64,000 nucleotides of DNA from positions 185,427 to 249,426 of the forward strand of contig MEDY01000012.1 in assembly GCA_001724265.1 (NCBI GenBank), read 5' to 3'. The DNA is from Rhizaria sp. SCN 62-66. Its lineage: Eukaryota; Rhizaria, unplaced. The translations under genes were made by a program, and so were the position numbers. Shown piece by piece: positions 11,597 through 21,904 of this stretch (positions are counted from its first letter, which is position 1; every line of letters starts with the position of its first letter). Under the pieces are notes generated by a model. That model ran no database searches and was not told where the DNA came from. It saw nothing but the letters and a program-made list of their open reading frames with translations.

Positions 11597-14500
11597 TTAC
11601 GCGCGGGGATCAAAGATGAGCTTGTAGTTCCTCTGCGTCCTCTTCTTAAGCACAATCTTCCACATCTCGGCATAGTTGCCGTCCGCCGCGCCCGCTCCTG
11701 CCCCTGATCCATCGACCGCGGCGTTGGAGCCGTCGCCGAGGCCGGGCGACTCGATCGCGGGCGAGTTGTTCACGATGCCGCCGGAGTTGCCCGAGCTGGT
11801 GCGCTGCGCGGAGTAGGCCTGCATGGCGCGCGTGAGGGCGTCGCGCTCGGCCGAGTCGAGCTCGAGCGCGTCGGGCGTGCCGCCGGGGTGTGTATAACGC
11901 GCCACGAAGGCCTCGAGCAGCAATGCGACGACAACGTTCATAAGCACCACAACGGTGCAAAAGAAGAAGCAGACGAAGAAGACGCGCGGCCAGTGCGCCT
12001 TCATGGCGACTGTGAAGCCTTCGACGGTGAGGTTCCAGTTGTTGATGATCTGGATCTCGAACAGCGTGACGAGCGCGTGCGTCAAGTCGTTGAAGTTGTT
12101 CTCCCAGTAGTTGTTGTTGGCGTAGTACGTCTTCATGAAGTCCTCGTCCATCTTGCCCTGTGCGATGAGGTTGCGGAACAGGAAGATGCCGAGCATGGCA
12201 AAGAAGTAGAAGCAGCCGAAGAGAATCATCGCCAGGGTGCGGAGCGCGGGCCACACGCCCTTGACCGTGCTGATGATCGCGCGCAGGCCGGCGAACCGCA
12301 GCAAGTGCCGGATGATGCGGAACACGCGCAGTAGCGGCAAGTCCCACAGTCGCGGGTTCACGGCTGCGCCGCCGGCTTTCGCGAGGCCCAGGACGACGCT
12401 GGCCGTGACCACGCAGAGGTCGAGCTTGGAGACGAGTCCGAGCCCCCAGTAGCGACTAGGTCCGTACGAGTACATCTTCAGCACCATCTCGACCACGTAC
12501 CAGCCCAGCAGCACGGCGCCGACGGCGTCGAGCACCTTGGGCCGCGGCAGCACGCCCTCGAGGTGCAGCGTGATATACACCGCGTGCACCACCACGACCG
12601 CGTCGATGCAGGCCTCGAAGGCAGAGAGGCGGACCACGTGGCGCACGCGGCGCCGCGCCGCGCCGCAGACCTGGTCGTCGGTCGACCGGTGCTTGCGGTG
12701 ACCGTGCGCGGCCAGGACCAGGTCCCTGCTGTTGTTGCTGTTCGGATCACTACTGATGTTGCCGCTGCGAACGCCCGCCGTGGCGTACGGCGGGACGGGA
12801 GTCTGCGCGTTGCGACGACCGGTGATGGAGCTACTCTTGCTGTTGAGAGTTGTGACCGTGTTCGCGTTGACGGCCGAAACGACGCGGGGAAGCGCGTTGC
12901 CGCCGTTGCCGGCCGGCGCGTTGTTGCCGCCACGGCCGTCTTTGGCATACGAGAGCGCGTTCACCAAGCCTCCGTCGCCGGTGCCGCTACCATCCGCGAT
13001 CTCGGCGCCCAGGGCCCCGACCCCGTTGTTGCAGTGGTGGTAGCGGCCGCCGCCGACGTAGCTCGAGCTCGCGGACAGCGACGACGGCGACGGCGAGGGT
13101 GACGAGTCGCGTAAGTACCCGCCCGTGTAAGGGGCTCCCGACGACGTGTAGGTGTCCGTGCCCGCAGTCACCTGTACCGACCGGTCATCACCACCAGTTG
13201 CATTCACAGTAGTCGCAGAGCCATTCGCGGCGGCAGCGGCGGCGGCGGCAGTGCCGGCGGCGTCTGCGGCTGCGAGCACCGAGGTGTGCTTGGGCACGCG
13301 CGAGCTGCGGATGCGGCTTGAGTTCAGAACAACAGGAGCGTTGATATCACCGCCACCCGCAGTCTTCGTAGCCGCACTCACAATGTCGGTCTTGGACTCA
13401 GCGTTTGCGCTAGCGTTGCTGCCGTGAGCGGGGGCCCAGGGCGAGGCGAAGTGGGCGGTGCCGCCAACAACACGCGTCGGGTTCGCGCTCGCGTCATCGG
13501 TGTTGCCGACATCAGCACTGTCGTCAACTTGCTTTTGGTATCCGTCGTGCTGCTTTTGCTTCTGCTTCTGTTTCTTCGACTGAGTCTGCTGTGCCTGCTG
13601 TTGGTCGCGCCCCTGACTCTGCTGAGTCTGCTGAGACTGCTGCTGAGACTGCTGCTGAGACCGCTGCTGCTGCGACGGCGGCGGCGGAGGGCGGTGCTGC
13701 TGCCTGAACTGCACGTCGATGTAGTCGCAGAGTCGCACCCACTCCCTGGCATCGAGCGAGCCGGTGTGCGTGATGTCCATAGCGTTGAAGATGATGTCGA
13801 TCTGCTCAACCGTCAGCGTCGGCCGCACGTAGCGCAGGAAGCGGTGGAACAGCGGCTTCGTGATGCGCGCATGCGCCAAGTAATCGAGCTCTAGGATGCT
13901 GTCCGGCGACGTTAGCGCTCTCGAGTCCAGGAACGTGCGCAGGATCGCGTTGGAGCCGTGGGCGGCGCTGAGGCTGGCGAGGTTTCTGCTGTCGCCGACG
14001 CTGTTGCTCTCGGCGGCGGCGCCCGCGTCGGGCGCGGGCAGCGCTTGCAGCTCGGAGACCGCGACGCCCTTGTTCTTAGCGGCGCTGCGCGTCTTGGATT
14101 TGCCGTTCTTGCTCTTGGAGCCGCTCTGAGCGATGGGGCTCGTGTCCAAAGACAAGCCGTGGATGCCGACAACACGGACGCCGGCGTCGACGGCGGCCTC
14201 GGCGCCGTGGGACATGAGAGGGCTGTTGTTGCTGGAGCTGCGGAGCGAGCCCGCGAGGCCCTGGCCCAGCCTCATGCCGAAGCCGGGCAGCGCGACGCCG
14301 GCGACAGCGCCGGTGGCAATGCCGTTGCTGTTGTTGATGCTGATGCCGTTGCGAGCAATAATCGCGAGGTCATCATCATCATCGTCCTCATCATCATCCT
14401 CGTCTTCGTCGCTATCGTGCTCGCTGCCGCAGCCACAGTTGCCGCTGCTGGTGTCGCAGTCGCATTCCCCGTTGCAGTTCTTGCCCGCCGGCTGTGGACT

Positions 14501-16948
14501 CGATGGGCTGTTACTGAGTGCAGACCTCGGAGTCTTGTTGGCACCGCGGCGCCTGACCCCGCCGCTGCTCGCAGTCGCATCGTTGTTGCCGCCGTCCGGA
14601 CCGATATTGCCGGAGTTCGCGACAACACCGTTCACACTGTGCCTGCGGCTGCCGCCGCGACTGCCGCTGCCGCCGATGCCGTACGCGTTGCTGTTGTTGA
14701 CCGCCGCGGCCGTGGCGGCAAGCGCAGCGGCGGTGACGGAGCCCGAGCGCAGTGACCGCACGACGGCCCGGTGCTCGAGCAGCGTCGACTCGGTCTGCAG
14801 CAGCGACCACTGGTGCTTCTTGGCCGCGATCGCGTTGGCCGCGTTCGCGGACGTCGTGCTCACAGTCAGGCCCAACCCGCCCGCGGCGCCGTTGCCGCTG
14901 CCGGGACTGCTGCTGTTGTGGCTGCTGGCGCGGGCCAGCAGCGGCGGGAGGCCGCCGCCTGCGATCGCCGCCGCAGACTTGCCGATCGAGCCAGCCTTCA
15001 CGCCAACGCCTTGGCCGCCGCTGCCGTTGTACTGCTTGCCGTTGGCGCCGGCCTTGCCAGCCGGGGCGGGGTTGTAGAGCCCCGGCTGCAGTAAGCCGGC
15101 GTCGTCGTCGCCGCCGTCTTCGTTAGCGTTGGGCGCGTTCGTGCTGTTGTTCGCGGCTCGCTGGTTATACGAGACCGACACCCCGCGGCCGCGGTCGAGG
15201 TAAGCGCGGCCCTTGGCCTTGGCCTCTGCCTCGCCGTGGCGCACGGCTTCCTCGGCGGCGAGCGCGCAGGCCTGGGGGTCGGACAGCACGAGGAGCTCGA
15301 ACGCGGCGCACAGACACATCGTCTGGATCTTGGGCACCTCGGCCACGATGTCCTGCGCGCGCTCCTGGAAGCGCGTGTACACGGCGGCGAGAATGAGGTT
15401 GAACATGAGGTAGAGCGCGATGAGCAGGTAGATGATGAAGTAGAGCGCGGTCCAGTTAGCAGCCGAGTACGAGTCCATCATGACATCGGGGAAGTTGGCC
15501 GTGGTGAGCAGGATCGTCATCGAGTACGCACTGATTTCGAAGTTCTCGAAGTTCGGGTTCGGCCCGATGGCAAGCGCGTTCTTGCTGAAAAGGAAGAAAC
15601 CCAGGAAGGCGAACGAGAGAATGGTGACAGCGATGAGCGTGACGACCTCGAAGACGGAGGAGAAGGTGTGTGCGATGACCGTGACCATCTTGCGCAACAC
15701 GCGCCCGCGCTCAATCATGAAGAAGGGCCGGATTAGCCGCGACACGCGCACGTTGGAATCGTGGTACGCGGGAACTGTGAGCCACACGGCCATGTCGGCG
15801 AGCGTCAGGACAATGGCCAGCACCTGCGCCGACGCCCAGGTCGGCGCGGCGCACACGCGGGCGGAACAGAGAGACGGACAGAGCGGACGAGCCACCTCGG
15901 GGTCGTGGCAGAAAGCCCAGAGCCGGGCCTCGACAAGCAGAAAGAACAGGATGCCAAGCTCGAGGTACGTCATGGCCTGGCGCAGCGCGTGCGAGTCTGC
16001 GTACTCGAACAGGCCGATGCACATGTGCACCGCGGCCAGGGACGCGCCCAGGCGGCGCCACCAGCGGTTGTGTAGCATGTCGTACACCGCCAGCGGCGAC
16101 GGGCCGGGGTACATCGAGGTGGACGCGTACGTGGCTGCGCCGCCGCTCTCGTCCTCGTCATCGTACTGGTAGGCGTAGTTCGAGCTCTGCTGCTGGGGCC
16201 CGCTGCTGCTGTTGATCGGGGCCGGTGCGCAGCCGTCGTCGCTCATGGCAACGTATTCATGCGACGAAGCCCCATTGCTGTGATCGCCAAACATCGCGTC
16301 GCCGCTCTTCACAATCGCGTTCGCGCTCTTGCCGCTCGGGTTGGCTCTTCCGCCACCGTTGCCGGTCTGGGGCAGAAACACACTTGGCATCGCGTGGCCC
16401 GTACCAGCGCCGCCAACAGCGGCACTAGTGCGAGGATCAGAGCTGTGGTTCATCGCGCTCTGGATGCCCAGGTTGTTGATGCTGCTGCTGTCGTTGACCG
16501 CGGTTCTGCAGGCCGCCGCGCTCGCGATCCGGCGCCGCGACGCGCAGCAGGGAAACAGCGTGCCCTCCTCTTGCACACGCACCTGCGGTGGCCGGCCTTT
16601 GACGGCGTCAATCAAGTACGTCCGCGCGACGCGCAGGTGCTTCGGAACGGGCTCTCTCGCGTCGCCGCCGTCGCCGTGGGCGGTGTTGGTCTCGGCGCTG
16701 CCGTAGTCCTCCCCGTCATAGGGCGCCTCCTCATGGACGACTACAAGCTCTTCAATGCCGCCCGAGAACACGTCGGGGGAGAGCGGGGAAAAGAGCCCGT
16801 TGATGTCCTCCTCGGTATCGTTGTCGTAGACGTAGTTGGTCGCGTTGGGGTCCGTAATGCGGTACACCGAGGCCTGAGTGGGGAATGTAAAGCTGTTGCT
16901 GCTGGGACGAGCCGGGCGGGCCGCACCGGCGTTGCGCAGGATCGGCAT
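11597..16948 (-). CDS. Giant two-pore cation channel (TPC family)
   Basis: Uninterrupted 1783-codon frame ending in TAA. Two six-helix voltage-gated channel domains are visible. Domain I covers about residues 295-545, with the pore segment TTANFPDVM near residue 486. Domain II covers about 1436-1690, with an arginine-rich S4 (RVFRIIRHLLRF) and the pore segment IINNWNLTVEGF near 1633. Both pore signatures are characteristic of endolysosomal or vacuolar two-pore channels, which pass Na+ or Ca2+ from acidic compartments. The inter-domain linker is about 890 residues of Asn/Gly/Ser/Gln-rich sequence with poly-Asp and poly-Gln runs. It includes one canonical EF-hand loop (DITHTGSLDARE, near residue 1045). 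Plant TPC1 also has EF-hands between its domains but is less than half this size. The N-terminal 280 residues are low-complexity. No introns were found. The start is the first ATG of the frame. Confidence 0.93.
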   Translation of the reverse strand: MPILRNAGAARPARPSSNSFTFPTQASVYRITDPNATNYVYDNDTEEDINGLFSPLSPDVFSGGIEELVVVHEEAPYDGEDYGSAETNTAHGDGGDAREPVPKHLRVARTYLIDAVKGRPPQVRVQEEGTLFPCCASRRRIASAAACRTAVNDSSSINNLGIQSAMNHSSDPRTSAAVGGAGTGHAMPSVFLPQTGNGGGRANPSGKSANAIVKSGDAMFGDHSNGASSHEYVAMSDDGCAPAPINSSSGPQQQSSNYAYQYDDEDESGGAATYASTSMYPGPSPLAVYDMLHNRWWRRLGASLAAVHMCIGLFEYADSHALRQAMTYLELGILFFLLVEARLWAFCHDPEVARPLCPSLCSARVCAAPTWASAQVLAIVLTLADMAVWLTVPAYHDSNVRVSRLIRPFFMIERGRVLRKMVTVIAHTFSSVFEVVTLIAVTILSFAFLGFFLFSKNALAIGPNPNFENFEISAYSMTILLTTANFPDVMMDSYSAANWTALYFIIYLLIALYLMFNLILAAVYTRFQERAQDIVAEVPKIQTMCLCAAFELLVLSDPQACALAAEEAVRHGEAEAKAKGRAYLDRGRGVSVSYNQRAANNSTNAPNANEDGGDDDAGLLQPGLYNPAPAGKAGANGKQYNGSGGQGVGVKAGSIGKSAAAIAGGGLPPLLARASSHNSSSPGSGNGAAGGLGLTVSTTSANAANAIAAKKHQWSLLQTESTLLEHRAVVRSLRSGSVTAAALAATAAAVNNSNAYGIGGSGSRGGSRRHSVNGVVANSGNIGPDGGNNDATASSGGVRRRGANKTPRSALSNSPSSPQPAGKNCNGECDCDTSSGNCGCGSEHDSDEDEDDDEDDDDDDLAIIARNGISINNSNGIATGAVAGVALPGFGMRLGQGLAGSLRSSSNNSPLMSHGAEAAVDAGVRVVGIHGLSLDTSPIAQSGSKSKNGKSKTRSAAKNKGVAVSELQALPAPDAGAAAESNSVGDSRNLASLSAAHGSNAILRTFLDSRALTSPDSILELDYLAHARITKPLFHRFLRYVRPTLTVEQIDIIFNAMDITHTGSLDAREWVRLCDYIDVQFRQQHRPPPPPSQQQRSQQQSQQQSQQTQQSQGRDQQQAQQTQSKKQKQKQKQHDGYQKQVDDSADVGNTDDASANPTRVVGGTAHFASPWAPAHGSNASANAESKTDIVSAATKTAGGGDINAPVVLNSSRIRSSRVPKHTSVLAAADAAGTAAAAAAAANGSATTVNATGGDDRSVQVTAGTDTYTSSGAPYTGGYLRDSSPSPSPSSLSASSSYVGGGRYHHCNNGVGALGAEIADGSGTGDGGLVNALSYAKDGRGGNNAPAGNGGNALPRVVSAVNANTVTTLNSKSSSITGRRNAQTPVPPYATAGVRSGNISSDPNSNNSRDLVLAAHGHRKHRSTDDQVCGAARRRVRHVVRLSAFEACIDAVVVVHAVYITLHLEGVLPRPKVLDAVGAVLLGWYVVEMVLKMYSYGPSRYWGLGLVSKLDLCVVTASVVLGLAKAGGAAVNPRLWDLPLLRVFRIIRHLLRFAGLRAIISTVKGVWPALRTLAMILFGCFYFFAMLGIFLFRNLIAQGKMDEDFMKTYYANNNYWENNFNDLTHALVTLFEIQIINNWNLTVEGFTVAMKAHWPRVFFVCFFFCTVVVLMNVVVALLLEAFVARYTHPGGTPDALELDSAERDALTRAMQAYSAQRTSSGNSGGIVNNSPAIESPGLGDGSNAAVDGSGAGAGAADGNYAEMWKIVLKKRTQRNYKLIFDPRA

Positions 16949-18445
16949 CGGTACAGGCGCACGGGCAGCTCACTGATGACGACCGTGGTGCAAGTGTCTG
17001 AACGATTTACTGATAGTGAACGGCGTGCGCGCGAGGCGCAGGGCAGGATGAAAGGTGTTGGGCGCGGAAGATCTCTGGTTGAGAAAAACCTAGGACGTTC
17101 TCGAGACAACCAAGGTTTCTGGATGGCAGCATAGCACGGGGCAGCAATTATAATACACGTTGTTTACGAAAAATGAGTTTGAGATTCGCCAATCAATGAG
17201 GAATATCGTAGCCGATGGGAGGAGAGATGCCGAAGCAGCGACAGGAGTGTGCTCAGCTCGACCGCACAGCGCGATGCCGTTAGCAGACATAACGAGAATC
17301 TAAATGCTTCTTGATTTGACTCACAGGTAGTACACATCATGTTCAACATGATATACAAGTTTCAACGCATCTTAACGAATTTGCGAGGCACAGGGGAGTA
17401 TAACTCCACGGCCTTCGCTCACTGCAGCCTCTCGCCGCCACGTAGCACTCCAGATGCCGAGGAAAAGAACTAAAACAGAACATTCGGCATGTCTGAAGTG
17501 AAGTTAATCAATGCCCTTAGGTTTAAATTCTTGTCATGCCACACGTCCATAGTGGTTCTGCTTGGTACCACTTGAATATTTAACATGCCAAAACATATCA
17601 TATACTCAAGAGTCTACGATTTGACCTGCACCAGTGTAAGAGACAAGTATGATTGATACACAGCAAGATGTTGCTTATATAACATCATATGATTTCCATA
17701 CGCTTTACTAAGTGTTTTTTAACACGTTGACCTATGTTTCTAAGATGTGATGTGTCAACATGAGTGCATCTATGCCACGTAGGATCATTGGTGAGGACTG
17801 GACACTTCACGCCAAGTCATGTGTTTGAGTCAGGATTAAGCTCCCTCGTTGCCATCGCTGAACATATACAACAAAATCACAACCTATAGATAATGAAGTA
17901 CATGGTGTACCATCTCCAAGTAACCCTACCTACTTTAAGCGACCTTAAAGTGTCATAATGAAACAACTTTCCTGATATAACAACGCAAAAGATCATATCC
18001 TGCTATGGAATATTAATTGCCATAGTTAAGCGTGCAAGTTAAATAACATATCCTTGTTTAATATAAGTCCATCAACGATTCAAGTCACAAAGTACCAAAC
18101 AATATCGTTTTGGCTGCTGCAGTCAAAGCCAATGCCCGACTGGCCAGCAAAGCAAACGGCTCAGACTAGAAACTCTGAGAGTCTACCATGCGCCACAAAT
18201 CCGTCATGACGAACTCAACACCAATGATTGATTCACCCCTATATAACAGAATGCGATATTAAAATTGTGTCACAGGAAACCTTCACTATATTCTTCTGTG
18301 ATCTCATTTCTCATTGAACGGTTACTCTCTCCTCGTTCCCTTCCTCGATCGCTCTCTCCACCAGCTTTCCTCTCTCCCAAGCACTCAGACAAGCACACCA
18401 CTATCTGTAAACTACACCCACGAGGAGGGTTTTTCACCGCCTTTA
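16949..18445. other. Long AT-rich divergent intergenic region
   Basis: About 1.5 kb between the starts of the channel gene (-) and the CFAP263-like gene (+). Both promoters should lie here. A TATATAA element at 18240-18246 lies 200 bp before the chosen ATG of the rightward gene. Short frames near 17090-17360 lack coding character. No RNA gene was recognised. Confidence 0.5.
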
Positions 18446-20012
18446 ATGAGCAACTACCCTTCGCACGGCCACGGTGCCCACGGGCACGATGACGACGACG
18501 ACTACGACGGCGACGGCTCCGCCATGTCGCCGTCCCACTCGGCCGCCGCCGACGCCGAGGCCGCCGCCGCCGCCGCAGCCGAAGCTGACGCCGCCGAAGC
18601 TGCGCAGCAGTCGCAGGAATTCAAGGACATTATGATGGAGAACGAGATCCTTGCGAAGGAAAACCGTCTGTTCCACGCGTACCTGCACCGCCACCTGCCC
18701 GACCTGCGCGACGACGAGCTCGACACGGTCGACCTGCCGCTGCCGCCCGGCGCGGCTCCCGCGTCGGGCAACATCCCGCTCGCGCTCAAGTTTGCTATGG
18801 CGCTGCAGGAGCAGGACCTGCGCGTGCAGCAGCTCAAGGAGCTCAGCGACAAGGTCGCCGAGGACACGTCGCTGCTGCGCGCCATTATCGAGGCGATCAA
18901 GATCCGCACGGACGAGCTGCGCAAGGACACGTACGAGTTCCAGCGCGACGTCGTGGTCCGCGGCGAGCACCCGCGCTCGGGGCAGATCATGGCCGAGATC
19001 GTGCTGACGTTCCTCGCGCAGCGGCTCTCGTCGCGGCACTCACTGGCCCAGACGCTGACGTCCAAGGCTAAGGTGCTCAAGGACCAGCTGGGCAAGCTCG
19101 AGGCGCAGACGCAGTCGCGCGAGGGGCAGAAGGGGCGCCCGCTGTCGACGGACTTCCACCAGCTGCAGATCAAGAACCAGCAGTCTGCGCAAAAGGTGCG
19201 CGAGCTCAACGCTGACCTGTTCCGCGCAAAGTCGTCGACGGTGCGTGTCGTGCAGCAGCTCAACTCGCGCCGCAAGGAGCTTGCAGAGGCCACGGCGCGC
19301 GGCGCGCAGCTGCAGAGCGACAAGAAGGAGCGCTCACTGGCCGCGGAGAGGCTCACGACGGAGCTGGCCACGGTCAAGAATGAGGTCAAGGCCGACCAGG
19401 TACGGCGAGCAATAGGCCGTGACGACATGTCTTTTGATGAAGCTAATAGCAGTCTATGATTAGTATATCATCGTGAATGATCTATAATTTGACATAATCT
19501 ATTAAACTAACACTTTCTCACTTTCGTATCGTACTTGCGTTTGTCTTATCTTTTTCCTCCTCACAGGCCCGCCAGCGCGTGCTGACGGTGCAGCAGAGCA
19601 ACCCCGACGTGCCGCACGTGATCGACTACGTGCAGCAGAAGGCGCTGGCCGCCGAGCTTACGGCCGAGGTTCGCAACTGGGCGCGCAAAGTCGAGATCGC
19701 GCACATGGCCGCCGCCAGGGCCAGGTACGTCTATGGTGTCGCCGTCACTAGCTATCACAGATAATGAACGGGATTTGAACCATGCTATTGATTTGTCTAC
19801 GTTGTGCTGGAGTGATGTGCGATCATTTGATATGAAATCATATGATAGCTCGACTAATCTCTCACTTCCGTTTTTGTTGATTATGTCGTTCCCGCAGGCA
19901 AGCGCTGGCGCGCGCGACGGCGCTGCGGACGCAGCAGGCCGAGGCGGTGCGCAAGAGCCTCCAGGCCGGCGGCTCCATGTTCCTGCCCCCGCTGGCAGGG
20001 GCGCGCAAGTGA
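18446..20012 (+). CDS. CFAP263: Axonemal coiled-coil protein, CCDC113/CFAP263-like
   Basis: Three exons, 18446-19399, 19567-19724 and 19898-20012, join in phase to about 408 aa and end in TGA. The N-terminus is His/Asp-rich (HGHGAHGHDDDDDYDGDG) followed by an Ala/Glu helix. From about residue 60 the protein is almost entirely coiled coil. DIMMENEILAKENRLF and the DUF4201-like segment DFHQLQIKNQQSAQKV (near residue 235) resemble the CCDC113/CCDC96 family, which sits on axonemal doublets near the radial spokes. If right, the organism builds motile flagella. The frame is also open upstream to 18314, but the ATG before SNYPSHGHG is preferred because the upstream stretch is leader-like. CCDC96/CFAP184 is the main alternative. 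Confidence 0.7.
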
Positions 20013-20743
20013 ACAAGATTGCCGTGCGCCTAAGTCAAATCAAATGACATGCAAACAAAGAGCAACACAAGTCAATGGTATTGTGCCACACTTCTTAGTC
20101 TATGTTGCGTTAATTTGGAGTACTTTATTGATGCTTTGTATTTTGAACAGGATTATAACTCGGGCCAGTGAAATAATTAAAATACATGCACGTATTCACC
20201 GTAGTTACAAACAGATCACGACAACATAGCGCGTTCAGTTGCAAGCCACCAATTTATAAAAAAACACATGTTATTTAGGATGCACAAGAGATTATCGGGG
20301 TGAAATAAACATCCTTCAACTTAGCATTCGCAGAATCATATACATTGCAAAATAATTTAGTAAACACAAGCTCACAGTCGCTTGTTCTCGTTGTCGCTCA
20401 CATAATTGCGATCTTCAGGGGACGGTGTAGTATGCGGGGTCTCTCGCACAGTGACACTTCACGCTCACATTCAAACGTCCATACGTATGGTTACACATTC
20501 ACACACGTTGCCTAGGGTGGTTAAAGAAAACATGACTTCATGTTGAAATTGTTTGATCGCACACATGGTTACGATCCAAAAGAAAAATGGGAACTAAAAT
20601 AGTTGTTCCTCGTTACGCCATCTTGATTGCAAACAGAGTTATTCACCTGTCCAATGCTCACAGACACTCGCTGTCAGTCCGATGTCCAGTCGCAGCAAGG
20701 CTGGCGGCCACTCAATCTCGATGGCTTCTATGGGCGCGTCACC
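20013..20743. other. Convergent intergenic region
   Basis: About 730 bp of AT-rich DNA between the 3' ends of the CFAP263-like gene and the ferredoxin gene. Nothing beyond presumed 3' UTRs was recognised. Confidence 0.45.
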
Positions 20744-21636
20744 TCAGTGGGGTTGGGGCACGTGGCCGTCGACGTAGAAGTTGCGGCTGAACTTGGGCAG
20801 CGTCACCTTCATGCCGTCCTGCGCCTTGGTGAGCGTCAGCTGGCACGCCAGGCGCGAGTTGGGCGTCAGGCAGGCCGCCTGTGTTGTGGTTACAGCGAGA
20901 CACCAACGAAAGCAAAGAGTGTCCGAGAGCAGTGAGACAATGGCATGAACGCAAGCAAATTAAAGGGATATATGCACAGGATGGAAGGTCAGAAACAAGA
21001 AACTTCAAAACACGTTAAAAAATCAAAGTACAAGAAACATAATAAAATAAATTATCGAATAAATGACATATATCATGTTAAATCTATGCATTTTGTTCGT
21101 ACCTGGTCGAGCATGTCCTCCTCCTTCTCGGTGGCCTCGGGGAAGGCGTTGAAGGACTTGTCGTCATCGATGATGACGTGGCACGTCGAGCACGCCAGCG
21201 AGGCCTCGCACGCACCCTCCAGGTACAGCACGGGCGTCGTCTCTTGCAGCACGCGGCACAGGAAGAGCAGGTTGTCGCCGACCTTGCACGTCACCGGGTG
21301 TTCGGTGCCTGCACGGTCTGTGATGTGGATGGTGAGCTTGTCGGCGCAGTCGCGCGGCGGCAGGCGCTCAAAGCCGCCGTGCGGGTCCAGCTCAACGTTC
21401 AACGCCAGCTCGGCCGCGCGCTTGGGGTCCACGGGGCGGGCGACGGCGCCGAAGGTCTTCGCAGCACCCGCAGCGGAGTCGCTCGAGAGAGAAGCGAAGG
21501 GGGAATTGATGACGCTACCGCTGGCGCCAGGTTGGATGCGGGGCAGAACGCGCGTCGTAGCAATCGAGCAGAACGCGGTGGTGATGATTGAAGTGGAAGC
21601 GATGCGCGGAGCAGCGCGGATGGCCTTTGTAAGCAT
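20744..21636 (-). CDS. Mitochondrial-type [2Fe-2S] ferredoxin (adrenodoxin family)
   Basis: Electron carrier for mitochondrial Fe-S cluster assembly and related reactions. Exons 21636-21103 and 20878-20744 join in phase 0 to give 222 aa, ending in TGA. The first 70 residues are rich in Arg, Ser and Ala with almost no acidic residues, as expected of a mitochondrial targeting peptide. The cluster ligands are visible as CEASLACSTC in exon 1 and the fourth Cys in RLACQ in exon 2. EKEEDMLDQ, the usual segment between them, ends exon 1. The donor is GTACGA and the acceptor is AAG. The pre-domain of roughly 100 residues is longer than in most adrenodoxins. The gene is head to head with the SENP8-like gene, 268 bp apart. 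Confidence 0.93.
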
Positions 21637-21904
21637 TGCTGTTGGCGGGGTAGGAAGATGCGAGGCGGGAAGGCCGAAGGTGCGGGATCAGAAAGTGAAT
21701 ATTTGGGCGCAATATAACACTATGCGTAGGATAATTTAGTAGGAATGCCAATGAGTTAGCGTTAATATATGCTTGATTTGCCATACGCGCACTGACGGAC
21801 GTATGCGTCTGTTTTACTCACTCTCCGCACTTCCTTTCCGTCATCCCTCTCTCAGTCTCGGTCCCCCAACCACAGCGTCAGACTCGCTCTGCACACTCGC
21901 AAGC

